Shown in pieces: positions 55,639 through 64,000 of a stretch of 64,000 nucleotides of DNA. How positions within the stretch are numbered: position 1 is the first letter of the stretch; each line of letters opens with the position of its first letter. This DNA comes from Ktedonobacter racemifer DSM 44963 (GTDB taxonomy: Bacteria; Chloroflexota; Ktedonobacteria; Ktedonobacterales; Ktedonobacteraceae), in assembly GCF_000178855.1 (NCBI RefSeq), contig NZ_ADVG01000002.1, positions 1,240,001 to 1,304,000 on the forward strand, read 5' to 3'. Made by a program: the position numbers and the translations under genes. Below the pieces are notes generated by a model that saw only the letters and a program-made list of their open reading frames with translations, had not been told where the DNA came from and made no database searches.

Positions 55639-58194
55639 GTGAAAGTCTACGGTCGCATAACGGTCTTTCCCATTATGCCATCTCGTATCAGTCGTCTCTA
55701 TGAGTTGGCGTACAATCTCTGGTGGAGCTGGCATCCCGAGGCTCGCGAGCTGTATAGCTCGCTTGATCCAGAACTCTGGGAACAGGTTGGGCATAATCCA
55801 GTACGCTTTTTGAGCGAGGCGGAGCCACAGAAACTAGAGCAAGCCGCCACAAACAGCCAGTACCTGGAACGCTACGACAGCGTCATCAACGACTTCGATC
55901 ACTACATGCACCCACCCCAGGACGAGACCTGGTTCTCGCAAAACTATCCACACCTGCAAGATAAGACAATTGCCTATTTCTCCGCGGAGTTTGGGCTGCA
56001 TGAGTCACTCCCCATTTACTCCGGTGGCCTGGGTATTCTCTCGGGTGATCACTGTAAAGAGGCAAGCGACCTGGGTCTGCCATTTGTGGGCGTGGGCTTC
56101 CTCTATCCACAAGGGTACTTCATCCAACACGTCACCCGCGATGGTGTGCAAGAGGCGCTCTATGACAAGCTGCACTTCTCCGAGGCGCCCGCGACCCCCG
56201 CGGTTGGGCCTGACGGCAATGAGGTGGTCATTAGCGTTGACCTGCCTGGCAGACGCATCTATGCTAAGGTCTGGAAGCTCATGGTTGGTCGTGTGCCCCT
56301 GTACCTGATGGATACGGACGTCGATCCAAACGCACCCCATGATCGCGAACTTTCGGCGCGTCTCTACGCAGGCGACCGTGAGATGCGCATCTCACAGGAG
56401 ATCGTGCTGGGTATTGGCGGCGTACGCGCCCTGCGCGCCCTGGGCATCTCGCCCGCGGCCTGGCACCTCAATGAAGGCCATGCCGCCTTCCTCAGCCTGG
56501 AACGCTGTCGTGAACTGGTAACGCAGGGGCTAACTTTTCATGAGGCGCGCGAGGTCGTTACCGCGAACTCGCTCTTTACCACGCATACACCGGTGCCGGC
56601 TGGCAATGATACCTTTAACTATGACCTGGTCGATAAGTACTTCAGCTCCTACTGGAGCCTGCTCAAGCTCAATCGCGACCAGTTTATGGAGGTCGCCCGC
56701 GAGGATCACGGCTGGGGCTCGACCTATGGCATGACGGTGCTGGCCCTCAAGCTTACGGGACAGCATAATGGCGTCAGTAAGCTGCATGGCGCGGTCTCGC
56801 GCAAGATGTGGCAGTTCCTCTGGCCTGGGCTGGACGTGGACGAGGTACCCATCGACTATATCACCAACGGCGTCCACACCTTCTCCTGGATCGCGCCCGA
56901 GATCAACGCGCTCTTCCGGCGCTACCTCGATCCCGATTGGGGACGCTACGTCGATGATCCTGCGTTCTGGGACAAGCGCATCGATATGCTCCCCGATGAC
57001 GAACTCTGGAAGGTTCACGCTACACGCAAGGAGCTGCTAATCAATTACGCGCGTGAGCGCCTGAAGCAGCAGCATCTACGCCTGGGCGAAGGCTCACTTC
57101 AGATTGACGAGTTCGAGCAGTTCCTGGACCCCAACGCCTTTATCATTGGCTTTGCGCGCCGCTTCGCCACCTATAAGCGCGCGGCGCTCCTCTTCCGCGA
57201 TCTCGAACGCCTCAAGCGCTTGCTCAATAATCCTGAGCGCCCGGTGCAGATTGCCTTCGCTGGCAAGGCCCATCCCGCGGACGATCCAGGCAAGGCGCTA
57301 ATTGAGCAGATCTATCGCGCCTCTCGCAGTCCAGAGTTCAAGGGCAAGATCGTCTTCCTGGAGAACTACGATATCGATATGGCGCGCTACCTGGTGTCGG
57401 GCACTGATCTCTGGCTGAACACGCCCATTCGCCCCTACGAGGCCAGCGGCACCAGTGGTCAGAAGGCTGCCCTCAATGGACAGCCCAACTGTAGTATCCT
57501 CGATGGCTGGTGGGCCGAGGGCTTTAATGGTGAGAATGGCTGGGCCATTGGCGAGGAGCGCGAATATCATGACCAGGAGATTCAGGCGGAGGCCGATAGT
57601 ATTGCCCTCTATCGCCTGCTGGAAGAGGAAGTAGTTCCCTCCTTCTTCGAACGTGGCGAGTCAGGCGTGCCTCACCGCTGGGTAGGTACCATGAAAGAGG
57701 CTATTCGTACCTGCACACCCCAATACAGCATGCGTCGCATGGTGAAGGAATATACCCAGCGCTACTATGTTCCAGAAATAGAGCAGAGCGTCCAGATTGG
57801 CGAGAACTCGTACGCAGAGGTACGCGCCCTGGCAACCTGGAAGGAGCGCGTTCAGAAGTACTGGGACGGCGTCCAGCTCTATGTCCAGGGCCAGCGCGAG
57901 GGACAGCTCAGCCTGGGTGAAGGCATTACCGTCAAAGCCTGGGTACGCCTCAATAACCTGGCCCCCGAAGACATCAGCGTTGAGCTGGTCTATGGCGAGA
58001 CAAGAGAAGAACTAGCCATCCCCCAGCACACTATTCCCATGGAGTATAGCAAGCGCGAACAGGACGGAGCCTATCGCTTCGAGGCGCATCTGCAACCGGA
58101 AGATAGCGGGAGTATCGCCTATAACGTCCGCGTCGTCCCCACCCATCCCCTGCTCAAAGGCAAGTACGAGATGGGTCTGATTCGCTGGGCCTGA
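55639..58194 (+). CDS. glgP: Alpha-glucan (glycogen/maltodextrin) phosphorylase
   Basis: 851 residues of the short bacterial phosphorylase type (Thermus/Thermotoga-like). It releases glucose 1-phosphate from alpha-1,4-glucan ends. N-terminal domain: RISRLYELAYNLWWSWHPEAREL, YFSAEFGLHESLPIYSGGLGILSGDH and HLNEGHAAFLSLER. C-terminal domain: FARRFATYKRAALLFRD, FAGKAHPADDPGK and ASGTSGQKAALNG with the PLP-bound Lys near 609. The last 100 residues are a beta domain seen in this subgroup. I chose the GTG at 55639 (VKVYGRIT), preceded by AAAGGAAG; a TTG at 55558 adds 27 unlike residues. A strong terminator follows. Confidence 0.93.
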   Translation: MKVYGRITVFPIMPSRISRLYELAYNLWWSWHPEARELYSSLDPELWEQVGHNPVRFLSEAEPQKLEQAATNSQYLERYDSVINDFDHYMHPPQDETWFSQNYPHLQDKTIAYFSAEFGLHESLPIYSGGLGILSGDHCKEASDLGLPFVGVGFLYPQGYFIQHVTRDGVQEALYDKLHFSEAPATPAVGPDGNEVVISVDLPGRRIYAKVWKLMVGRVPLYLMDTDVDPNAPHDRELSARLYAGDREMRISQEIVLGIGGVRALRALGISPAAWHLNEGHAAFLSLERCRELVTQGLTFHEAREVVTANSLFTTHTPVPAGNDTFNYDLVDKYFSSYWSLLKLNRDQFMEVAREDHGWGSTYGMTVLALKLTGQHNGVSKLHGAVSRKMWQFLWPGLDVDEVPIDYITNGVHTFSWIAPEINALFRRYLDPDWGRYVDDPAFWDKRIDMLPDDELWKVHATRKELLINYARERLKQQHLRLGEGSLQIDEFEQFLDPNAFIIGFARRFATYKRAALLFRDLERLKRLLNNPERPVQIAFAGKAHPADDPGKALIEQIYRASRSPEFKGKIVFLENYDIDMARYLVSGTDLWLNTPIRPYEASGTSGQKAALNGQPNCSILDGWWAEGFNGENGWAIGEEREYHDQEIQAEADSIALYRLLEEEVVPSFFERGESGVPHRWVGTMKEAIRTCTPQYSMRRMVKEYTQRYYVPEIEQSVQIGENSYAEVRALATWKERVQKYWDGVQLYVQGQREGQLSLGEGITVKAWVRLNNLAPEDISVELVYGETREELAIPQHTIPMEYSKREQDGAYRFEAHLQPEDSGSIAYNVRVVPTHPLLKGKYEMGLIRWA

Positions 58195-58221
58195 TAAAAG
58201 CCCTACCTCCCAATAAAGTAG

Positions 58222-58278
58222 AGCAAGCGAGAGGCTGTCCACAATGATGTGGATCGCCTCTCGCTTGCTTATCTTTTT
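58222..58278 (+). terminator. Terminator of glgP
   Basis: Stem AGCAAGCGAGAGGC (58222-58235) with GCCTCTCGCTTGCT (58256-58269), an inner TCCAC/GTGGA hairpin, and T-rich tail TATCTTTTTC. Confidence 0.85.
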
Positions 58279-58409
58279 CTTCTGTCACATAGCTTCGATG
58301 AGCATATTCCTGCCAGCCACATATCCTCCACCCCAGGAGAGAGTTTATCTTTTGCGTACTTACTTAGTAACCGGGGGTAACTTAGGTTTTCCTGTTGACG
58401 CACAAACGC

Positions 58410-59015
58410 TTAGAGAGTTTCTTCAGTCTTCACATGCCGATAGGTAAACAGATGGTGAATAGTAAAGTTGTAGAACAGCACAATGATCAGCGCAGAGGCC
58501 TGGGCGAACAGCGGCCAGACATGCACCAGGTAAATGAGGCTCATTTGAATCAAGAAGGTCAGTATACTACCACTAATACATGTTAGATGGAAGCGTAGGC
58601 CACGCTGGAGCCACGAGCGTTGGCGACCCCCCGCAACATGCCGGAAGGTAAAGTAGTCATTGGGTATAAAGTTGGCCATGATAGAAATTTCGGTCGCACA
58701 GAGGAAAGCAACCACCAGATGCACTGTATCCGGTCCTGGCACTGGAACAAAGTGATAAACAATAGAATACACGATCAGATTGACAACTGCCGCGAAACCA
58801 CCAATAACGACGTAACTGCTCAAACGCTGGAGCATACCAGCGCGACCGCCAGTTAAGGTATCGACGACATCCAACACGCGATTCGCAACGCTCCAGGAAT
58901 AGGGATGGTAGGAACGCGTAGGAACGTCGGCAGGGGTGGCAGGCACTACAGATGCAGCTGGCTCCTCAAGGAGAACCGACTCTACAGAGACTTCTTCCAG
59001 GTTACTTAACGACAT
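58410..59015 (-). CDS. GtrA-family membrane protein
   Basis: 201 residues from ATG 59015 (GGAGATACGT before it). After about 70 polar residues come four membrane segments of the GtrA family: SYVVIGGFAAVVNLIVYSIVYHF, VAFLCATEISIMANFIPNDYFTFRH, FHLTCISGSILTFLIQMSLIYLVH and ALIIVLFYNFTIHHLFTY. The NFxxNxxxTF-type motif is here NFIPNDYFTFRH. GtrA-like proteins are thought to help flip lipid-linked sugars, which would fit with the sugar genes at 19-23 kb, though not adjacent. Confidence 0.88.
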   Translation of the reverse strand: MSLSNLEEVSVESVLLEEPAASVVPATPADVPTRSYHPYSWSVANRVLDVVDTLTGGRAGMLQRLSSYVVIGGFAAVVNLIVYSIVYHFVPVPGPDTVHLVVAFLCATEISIMANFIPNDYFTFRHVAGGRQRSWLQRGLRFHLTCISGSILTFLIQMSLIYLVHVWPLFAQASALIIVLFYNFTIHHLFTYRHVKTEETL

Positions 59016-59199
59016 ACGTATCTCCAAAAATCTTTCATAGAATCGTTGCACAGGATGTTCTGTTCACGAATGCAAGACGGCCAATCCTCGACCAAAGTAA
59101 CACACGAAAGATAGGCCCCCCATGAGTACTACCGGGTGCTGGTGGTCTCCAGAAGCATTTTAAACCTGTGGGATTTCAGCGAAGATCAGGAGAATCAAT

Positions 59200-60995
59200 A
59201 AGTGACACTCCGCATGGGCTAAAGCCCAGCAGCTTCTGACACGGCTCCGTAAGCGCCTCCGTGAGACATGTCCCGTAGGGACTACTCAAAATGGAGGCGT
59301 AGTGTGGTAGCCATATCTGAGAGGCGCGCACCCATCCGGCGCAATCCCCCCTGGGCGGTGCCAGGCCCGTTGGCGTGATCCCCTTGCCTTGCTTGAGCAA
59401 GAGATGGTTGCCCTTCGCGTTCGGCATCCTGAGAGATCCCAACACCTGGGTCTTTCGACCCCCTCATCGCACGTCGCGAACGAGCATGAGGCTTTTCCTT
59501 CAACGGTTCTTGGGAGCGCTCGATCAAGCGCTGCCCGATTCTCAGACTGGCATTGCGGTCGGCATGGTCGCGCATCTGGCATTGTGGGCACAGGCAAAGC
59601 GCCGCGCCGGGCGTGTATCCCTCAACCGGCTCGCCCTCATTGTAGCGAATGACGGGCGCGTGACAGCGATGGCATTCCCGGCTCGTATTGCGCGGATTGA
59701 CACGGCACGTGATGAGACCACCTGCATTCCACGCCTTGTACTTCGCGTACTTGAAGATGCGCCCTGCGCATCCAGTAGGCGCGTTTCATGTTGCTGCGGC
59801 GCGCATACGTGCCTTTTTGCGGGCGCAGGGTGCCTAGATGCTCGAAGACCAGTATGCTTGCTTGCTGCTCGATGGCGAACTGGACAATGCGGGCGCTCAC
59901 CTGGTGCGCGATGTGCTCATCGACGTGCCTGATCTTGCGCCACAGATCAGCATTGTCCTGTTCCCCTTCGGCAATGATGCCAGTCTGAGATCGGTTGTGT
60001 GCAATGCGTCCGAGCAGTCGCGCGCCTTGTGCCCGATACCGCTGTGCCATTTCCAATGAAGGACGTCGCCAGGATGGTGCCTTCGACTGCCTGGACGGTA
60101 CACACGGCTACATGCTGGTCGAGGTTCAAATCGACCGCGCAGATACGTGTCTCTTTGGCTGCTATCTGTTCAACAACGTTGGCGGGGGCCTCCAACGTTT
60201 TCTCGATGGGAGTATGCAACCACCAGCTCTTGCCCTTGCGAACCAGTTGCGGGCTCCCGAGTGCATACCCCTCGGGAAGATCGCGAGAAAGCGCACCAAT
60301 TTTGAGCCAGGACCAGCACGAGCCGGTCCACACTCTGAGCATGATGGAGTGCTGAGAGCGTTCTTTCCACAAGCCCGCGTAGAAGGAGACCGATTTGTTC
60401 CAGGTGCGCGGCGGGACCGGTGGCCGCTCCCTGAACGGCTGCTTCTTCTTGCCCTTTTTGCATGGTTTGGCCTCGTGCTTCTCTTTGCGTGCTCGCCACG
60501 TTTTGAGCGAGGAGAAAAATGCGCGAGCAGAGCCAAGGGCTGCATTGATGGCGGCGCGCCGGAACATCGCGGGGATATCCGGGGCGATGTCGGAGAGTGG
60601 CAGAATGGGATGGGGGCCCTTCTCCGTCGCATGGGTGAGTTTCTCCAGGGCGGTGAGGGCCTCCTTGTTCTTGAGAGAGAGGATGCCCTCATGGGCCTGG
60701 ATGACCTCAAAGTAGAAGGCCACGACACGATTGTAGAGCGCCTGATGCTCCGCGAAGGAGTGGGCTGACTGTGGCGGATACTGCAACGCTTGTCTGATTG
60801 TTTTCGTGGCTTTTGCCATTTTTAGTACTTTTCTCTCAAGAAAATATATTGTGTCTCTTTTAGTGTATACTACAATCCGTTGGAATTGTCAAACATATGT
60901 TCTCTATTGTGCTATGCAAGGGCTAAAGCCGGGACACGCCTCACTGCCGCCGTTGAAACGGCGCAGCTTGCGGCGGGCTAAAGCCCGTTGTGTCA
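59200..60995 (-). mobile_element. Decayed IS200/IS605-type (TnpB-only) element
   Basis: A broken TnpB gene flanked on both sides by GGGCTAAAGCC-type small palindromes: one at 59216-59228 and two at 60919-60990. Similar hairpins mark IS605-family ends. No TnpA gene is present, so it could not move by itself. The exact ends are not certain. Confidence 0.6.
59282..60819 (-). pseudogene. TnpB pseudogene with two frameshifts
   Basis: Reads on the minus strand in three successive frames. Frame 1 from 60819 (MAKATKTIRQALQYPP) to the RuvC Asp region (TRICAVDLNLDQHVAV) and SFIGNG. A shift near 60058 leads to frame 2 (YRAQGARLLGRIAHNRSQTGII, ILVFEHLG with the RuvC Glu). A second shift near 59755 leads to frame 3 with the zinc finger (ECHRCH, CLCPQC) and DHADRNAS with the final Asp. 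All motifs of a TnpB are present but broken, so the gene is probably dead. Contrast the intact copy at 11473. Confidence 0.82.
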
Positions 60996-61022
60996 GCATT
61001 ACCTTTCACTTCTGGTAAGTAC
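60820..61022. other. Left flank of the decayed TnpB element
   Basis: AT-rich start with a possible promoter, then GGGCTAAAGCCGGG and GGGCTAAAGCCCG palindromes separated by a GC-rich hairpin (CGCCGTTGAAACGGCG near 60950). This is probably the element's left end. Confidence 0.5.
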
Positions 61023-61108
61023 TGTGCGCATCCTGCCCTGGCTGCCTGCGGCAGCCAGGGCAGGATGCGCACATCACCTCTTTAAGCGAGCGCCGCAGGC
61101 GCGAGAAG
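61023..61108. repeat. Long hairpin (24-bp arms) plus GC-rich tag at a gene end
   Basis: Arms 61023-61046 and 61050-61073 are fully complementary, loop TGC, inner core GGCTGCC/GGCAGCC. The tag GCGAGCGCCGCAGGCGCGAG follows at 61086-61105, and the stop codon of the VOC gene begins immediately after it (61111-61109). On the minus strand the order is stop, tag, hairpin. Confidence 0.9.
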
Positions 61109-61561
61109 TCAAGCGGCTGTCCCAATGCAGCGAGCCAGGCAGAGTGAGCGTGCCTCGGGAAAAGGCTCTAATAGTGCAAACATATTCTCATCAGGATCAG
61201 TAAAATGTGCCTCGATTCCATAAAGTTGCCTGGTAGGAGCCTGAAGAAAATGTACACCTCGGGCAATCAATTTTTCATACGTTTCGTCGCAGTTGTTTGT
61301 GGCAAACATCCAGGGATTGCGCGGATCCATGCGCCTCAACACATCCTGCATCCAGGCTTCATCATGATAAATACCCGGTTTCGCCAGCGCCAGTTGCGGC
61401 TTTCGCTGCCCCCTGGGGGCCACAGTTACCAGGCGTAGACCCGGAGCATAGGTAATATCCAGGCACTTCTCTAGCCCCATAATATCGGTATAGAACTTAA
61501 GCGCGGTATCCTGGTCCTGCACCAGGATAGAAATGAGGGAAAGTGATGTTACTAGTTGCAT
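61109..61561 (-). CDS. VOC (glyoxalase/dioxygenase fold) family protein
   Basis: 150 residues with two beta-alpha-beta-beta-beta modules: LISILVQDQDTALKFYTDIMGLE and TYEKLIARGVHFLQAP, then GIEAHFTDPDENMFALLEPF. The conserved Glu/His metal sites are only partly kept, so an enzyme or a binding protein are both possible. VOC proteins include glyoxalase I, bleomycin-binding proteins and extradiol dioxygenases. The stop is adjacent to a tagged hairpin. Divergent from the oxidoreductase gene at 61821. Confidence 0.82.
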   Translation of the reverse strand: MQLVTSLSLISILVQDQDTALKFYTDIMGLEKCLDITYAPGLRLVTVAPRGQRKPQLALAKPGIYHDEAWMQDVLRRMDPRNPWMFATNNCDETYEKLIARGVHFLQAPTRQLYGIEAHFTDPDENMFALLEPFPEARSLCLARCIGTAA

Positions 61562-61820
61562 ATGTGATGATCCCTAACCAACCAATGAGCAACAGCTCAT
61601 AAAACTGCTACAAACCATGTCTACCTTACTATTCTCACGTCGGCCTCTCTATTATATAAAACATTTGTTCTAAAAGCAAGAGTAAATAGGCATAATCGCA
61701 TTCGGCATCTGCGGGGAAAGTGCGGTACAATATCTGCAAATACTCCCGCACATGTATAAAGCCAACATTTCAACGAAGAAACCTGTTGCAGTCTCGTGTG
61801 CTAGAAAGGCAAACGACAAG

Positions 61821-62768
61821 ATGAAGGCAGTACTCTTCGCTCGCTATGGTGAGCCAGAAGTCCTTGAAGTCCAGGAAGTAGCGGATCCAACACCAGCAGC
61901 CGACCAGGTATTGATCGAGGTCAAAGCTACGACGGTCAACCACCTGGATCTCTTTCAACGTGATGGCAGTCGCCCTATCCCACACCTGCCCTTTACTCCC
62001 GGACTGGAAGCCGCAGGGATCGTGCTCGCGGATGCCCATGGCTTCCATGCAGGAGAGCATGTATTGACCACTCGCGCCGCCGAGGCCACAGGAGGCGGTG
62101 GATACGCCTCTAAGATCGCGGTTCCCGCCAGATACCTGGCTCGCCTGCCAGCAGGCGTGAGCTTCGAAGAGGCCGCCGCTGCTGGCCTCGCCGCCTCAAC
62201 TGCCTGGGGCAGTCTCTTCGACCTGGGAAAGCTTCAAGCTGGTGAGCGGGCCCTTATCTGGGCAGGCTCCAGCGGCGTTGGCACCGCAGCGATTCAGCTC
62301 GCCAAACAGCGGGGGGCCTGGGTCGCCACCACCGCCAGTTCGACGGAACGGGCAGAGGAGCTGCGCAAACTTGGCGCAGACCTGGTCATCAACCATCAGC
62401 AGCAGGACGTAGGCGCGGAGCTACAAAAGCTCGGCGGGGTCCAGCTCATTATAGAACTGGTCAGCTCAACGTTACAGCAGAGCATTACAGCGTGCGCACC
62501 CAATGGGCGTGTCGTCTTGATCGGCAACCTGGGAGGCAAGGAAAGCACCGTCGACACACAAGCCTGGCGCCTCAAGCGCGTAACGGTTATCGGTGGCGGA
62601 CAACTACGTGCCACGCCACGCGACGAGCAGAATATTCTCCAGCTCATTGCGGACAAGGCATTTACCCCATTAATCGCGCGTGTTCTCCCTATTGAACAGG
62701 CAGCTCAGGCTCATGCATTGCTCGCCTCAGGCCAGGTGCAAGGGAAAATTGTGCTGCGACATATGTAG
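61821..62768 (+). CDS. Quinone oxidoreductase-like medium-chain dehydrogenase
   Basis: 315 residues from ATG 61821 (AAAGG eleven bases upstream). GroES-like N-terminal domain (VQEVADPTPAADQVLIEVKATTVNHLDLFQRDG, LPFTPGLEAAGIV) and NADPH-binding Rossmann domain (LIWAGSSGVGTAAIQLAKQRGAWVATTASS). It lacks the zinc-binding cysteines of alcohol dehydrogenases, so it belongs to the zeta-crystallin/QOR group, reducing quinones or enones with NADPH. The next gene follows 35 bases later in the same direction. Substrate unknown. Confidence 0.88.
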   Translation: MKAVLFARYGEPEVLEVQEVADPTPAADQVLIEVKATTVNHLDLFQRDGSRPIPHLPFTPGLEAAGIVLADAHGFHAGEHVLTTRAAEATGGGGYASKIAVPARYLARLPAGVSFEEAAAAGLAASTAWGSLFDLGKLQAGERALIWAGSSGVGTAAIQLAKQRGAWVATTASSTERAEELRKLGADLVINHQQQDVGAELQKLGGVQLIIELVSSTLQQSITACAPNGRVVLIGNLGGKESTVDTQAWRLKRVTVIGGGQLRATPRDEQNILQLIADKAFTPLIARVLPIEQAAQAHALLASGQVQGKIVLRHM

Positions 62769-62803
62769 TTCTACCTGAAACATGCAAAGGAGTTTGTGAA
62801 AGC

Positions 62804-63931
62804 ATGCAGAAGACCACTTCGTCCATCAGTAACAATATTTCATTTACACGCGGCGTGCCCGCGCTCGAGGCTCTACCAACGACCCTCTTTAGCGAGTGCC
62901 TGCAAGCGGTTCTCGCGGGTCCAGACGGAAAAACTGTGCTCCAGTATGGGCATAACGGTGGCTATGTGCCCCTCAAACAATTGCTCGCGGAACAGTATCA
63001 TGTCGACGTCGACCAGGTACTCATTGGCAATGGCTCCCTACACCTGCAAGATATGCTTACCGCCCAACTGGTCCAGACAGGGGATGTCGTCTTTACCGAG
63101 CAGCCCAGCTATGATAGGGCCATCAAGACCTTTCGCCGTCGTGGCGCCAAAGTGATCGGTATTCCGCTCGCGCTCGATGGCGTCGATATTACGGCCCTGG
63201 AAGAGGCCCTGGCTCGCTATACGCCTCGCTTTATGTATATCGTGCCCGATTTCCAGAATCCCGCTGGTGTGACGACCTCCCGCGAGAAACGCCAGGCCCT
63301 GGCGCAACTGGCGGAGAAGCATGGTTTCTACCTGGTTGAGGATGTGCCTTACCGCACGTTGCGCTACAGTGGCAAAACGCTGCCGCTACTGCGCGAACTC
63401 AACCCCGAACGCACCATTACCGTCAGCTCATACAGCAAGCTCATCAGTCCCGGAATCCGTGTCGGCTATCTCATCGGCCCACGTGATATTGTCAAGCCGC
63501 TCATCGCTCTGGCCGAAGATACCACTCTCGCCCCGGTGCTTCCAACGCAAGCCGCTGTACTGGAGTTTCACAAGCGTGGTTATTTCGAGCGCAACCTGGA
63601 AAGTCTGAAGCAGCTCTATGCTCCACGTTTGCAGGCGATGATCTCCGCCATCAAGACCTACCTACCAGGCATCGACTTCGCCGAGCCCGAGGGTGGTTTC
63701 TTTGTCAGCATCACCCTGCCCCAGGAGAGTAACTACCAGCACTTACTCCAGCGTGCCAAAGAGCAAGGGCTTTTGCTCACTGATGGGAACGGCTTCTTCG
63801 CGGACCACCTGAACGCCCAGGCCAACCAGGCTCATACAGGTGACCGCTTTGTGCGGCTCCCCTTCTGCGCCCTCACGCCTCAAGAGATTGAGGCCGGGAT
63901 GCAGCGCCTCGCCGAACTGGTGCGCGCCTAA
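62804..63931 (+). CDS. PLP-dependent aminotransferase, class I/II fold
   Basis: 375 residues. It has the fold type I pattern: LQYGHNGGYVPLKQLLAEQY, GNGSLHLQDMLTAQLVQTGD, VPDFQNPAGVTTSREKR, DVPYRTLRYSG and the PLP lysine in SSYSKLISPGIRVGYLIGP. It is closest to the 2-aminoadipate/MocR-type aminotransferases but lacks their DNA-binding domain. The amino donor and acceptor are unknown. AAAGGAG lies before the ATG. It may share a transcript with the QOR-like gene. Confidence 0.88.
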   Translation: MQKTTSSISNNISFTRGVPALEALPTTLFSECLQAVLAGPDGKTVLQYGHNGGYVPLKQLLAEQYHVDVDQVLIGNGSLHLQDMLTAQLVQTGDVVFTEQPSYDRAIKTFRRRGAKVIGIPLALDGVDITALEEALARYTPRFMYIVPDFQNPAGVTTSREKRQALAQLAEKHGFYLVEDVPYRTLRYSGKTLPLLRELNPERTITVSSYSKLISPGIRVGYLIGPRDIVKPLIALAEDTTLAPVLPTQAAVLEFHKRGYFERNLESLKQLYAPRLQAMISAIKTYLPGIDFAEPEGGFFVSITLPQESNYQHLLQRAKEQGLLLTDGNGFFADHLNAQANQAHTGDRFVRLPFCALTPQEIEAGMQRLAELVRA

Positions 63932-63943
63932 GCTAGTTTCAAG

Positions 63944-63971
63944 CAGGGAGCCTGTTCGCAGGCTCTCTGTT
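63944..63971 (+). terminator. Terminator of the aminotransferase gene
   Basis: Stem CAGGGAGCCTG (63944-63954) with CAGGCTCTCTG (63959-63969), loop TTCG, one G-T pair, followed by only TT. Probably a terminator despite the short tail. Confidence 0.65.
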
Positions 63972-64000
63972 AAACCCCTTACCCCTAAATCGTAGGTCCA

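Noticed and set aside
59286..59932. Several plus- and minus-strand frames of 60-190 codons in the TnpB region
   Set aside because: They fall within the frameshifted TnpB, whose motifs are found in three successive minus-strand frames.

Overview
The window looks like chromosome from a Chloroflexota (Chloroflexi) bacterium, most likely of the Ktedonobacteria. This is an inference from several things together: moderate GC, many NarL/OmpR response regulators, an S53 (kumamolisin-like) protease, a secreted CHAP protein with a Thr-Pro linker, an MglA-type small GTPase, an AroK-AroB fusion, and TnpB-type insertion elements scattered among housekeeping genes. No rRNA gene is present; there is one tRNA (Val, anticodon GAC) with a near-ideal promoter and terminator. 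I see no CRISPR array, prophage or plasmid backbone.

Layout. 1-9.9 kb: 5' part of a secreted S53 protease (minus strand, cut by the window edge), a triple-BON protein, a second EF-G-like GTPase, an MFS exporter, a Lon-N-domain protein, an MHS-type H+ symporter and YqeY. 10-18.6 kb: nitrilase-family amidohydrolase, an IS607-like element with an intact TnpB nuclease, a nucleotidyltransferase, an NHLRC2-like thioredoxin/NHL protein, a Nudix hydrolase, and a pruA-MBL hydrolase pair. 18.6-24.7 kb: a DUF4388-like protein, a three-gene set for a diacetamido-dideoxy-uronate sugar (aminotransferase, dehydrogenase, N-acetyltransferase), a divergent sugar-phosphate transferase, a structured non-coding module and an OmpR-type regulator. 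25.6-31.1 kb (minus): aroKB-aroQ-efp-accB-xseA-xseB-yuiD, with an AccB whose biotin-accepting lysine is replaced by asparagine. 31.2-33.8 kb: a CHAP/FG-GAP surface protein. 34.1 kb: tRNA-Val. 34.4-43.6 kb (minus): rpsB-tsf-pyrH-frr-uppS-cdsA-dxr-rseP-ispG, translation factors joined to isoprenoid and envelope-lipid genes. 44.3-48.8 kb: NarL regulator, Crp/Fnr regulator and ABC ATPase, convergent with dxs. 49.4-58.2 kb: an acidic unknown protein, gdhA and gatB, MglA-like GTPase, an atypical NarL regulator, alpha-glucan phosphorylase. 58.4-63.9 kb: GtrA-like protein, a decayed TnpB element, a VOC protein, a quinone-oxidoreductase-like enzyme and a PLP aminotransferase.

The most unusual signal is non-coding. 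At least thirteen intergenic sites carry long, perfect or nearly perfect inverted repeats (22-37 bp arms, mostly 2-10 nt loops). Arm sequences differ from site to site, but several share an inner GGCAGC/GCTGCC core, and six are accompanied by the same GC-rich tag (GCGCCGCAGGCGC core, itself a small hairpin) in a fixed orientation relative to the large hairpin. Most lie at gene 3' ends, some include the stop codon, and one intergenic region (52.88-53.21 kb) holds two facing copies plus a chimeric third. They may serve as terminators, but fixed architecture with locus-specific, symmetric arms suggests an active process that keeps both arms identical. I do not recognise this family. The second notable point is the BADC-like AccB next to efp.
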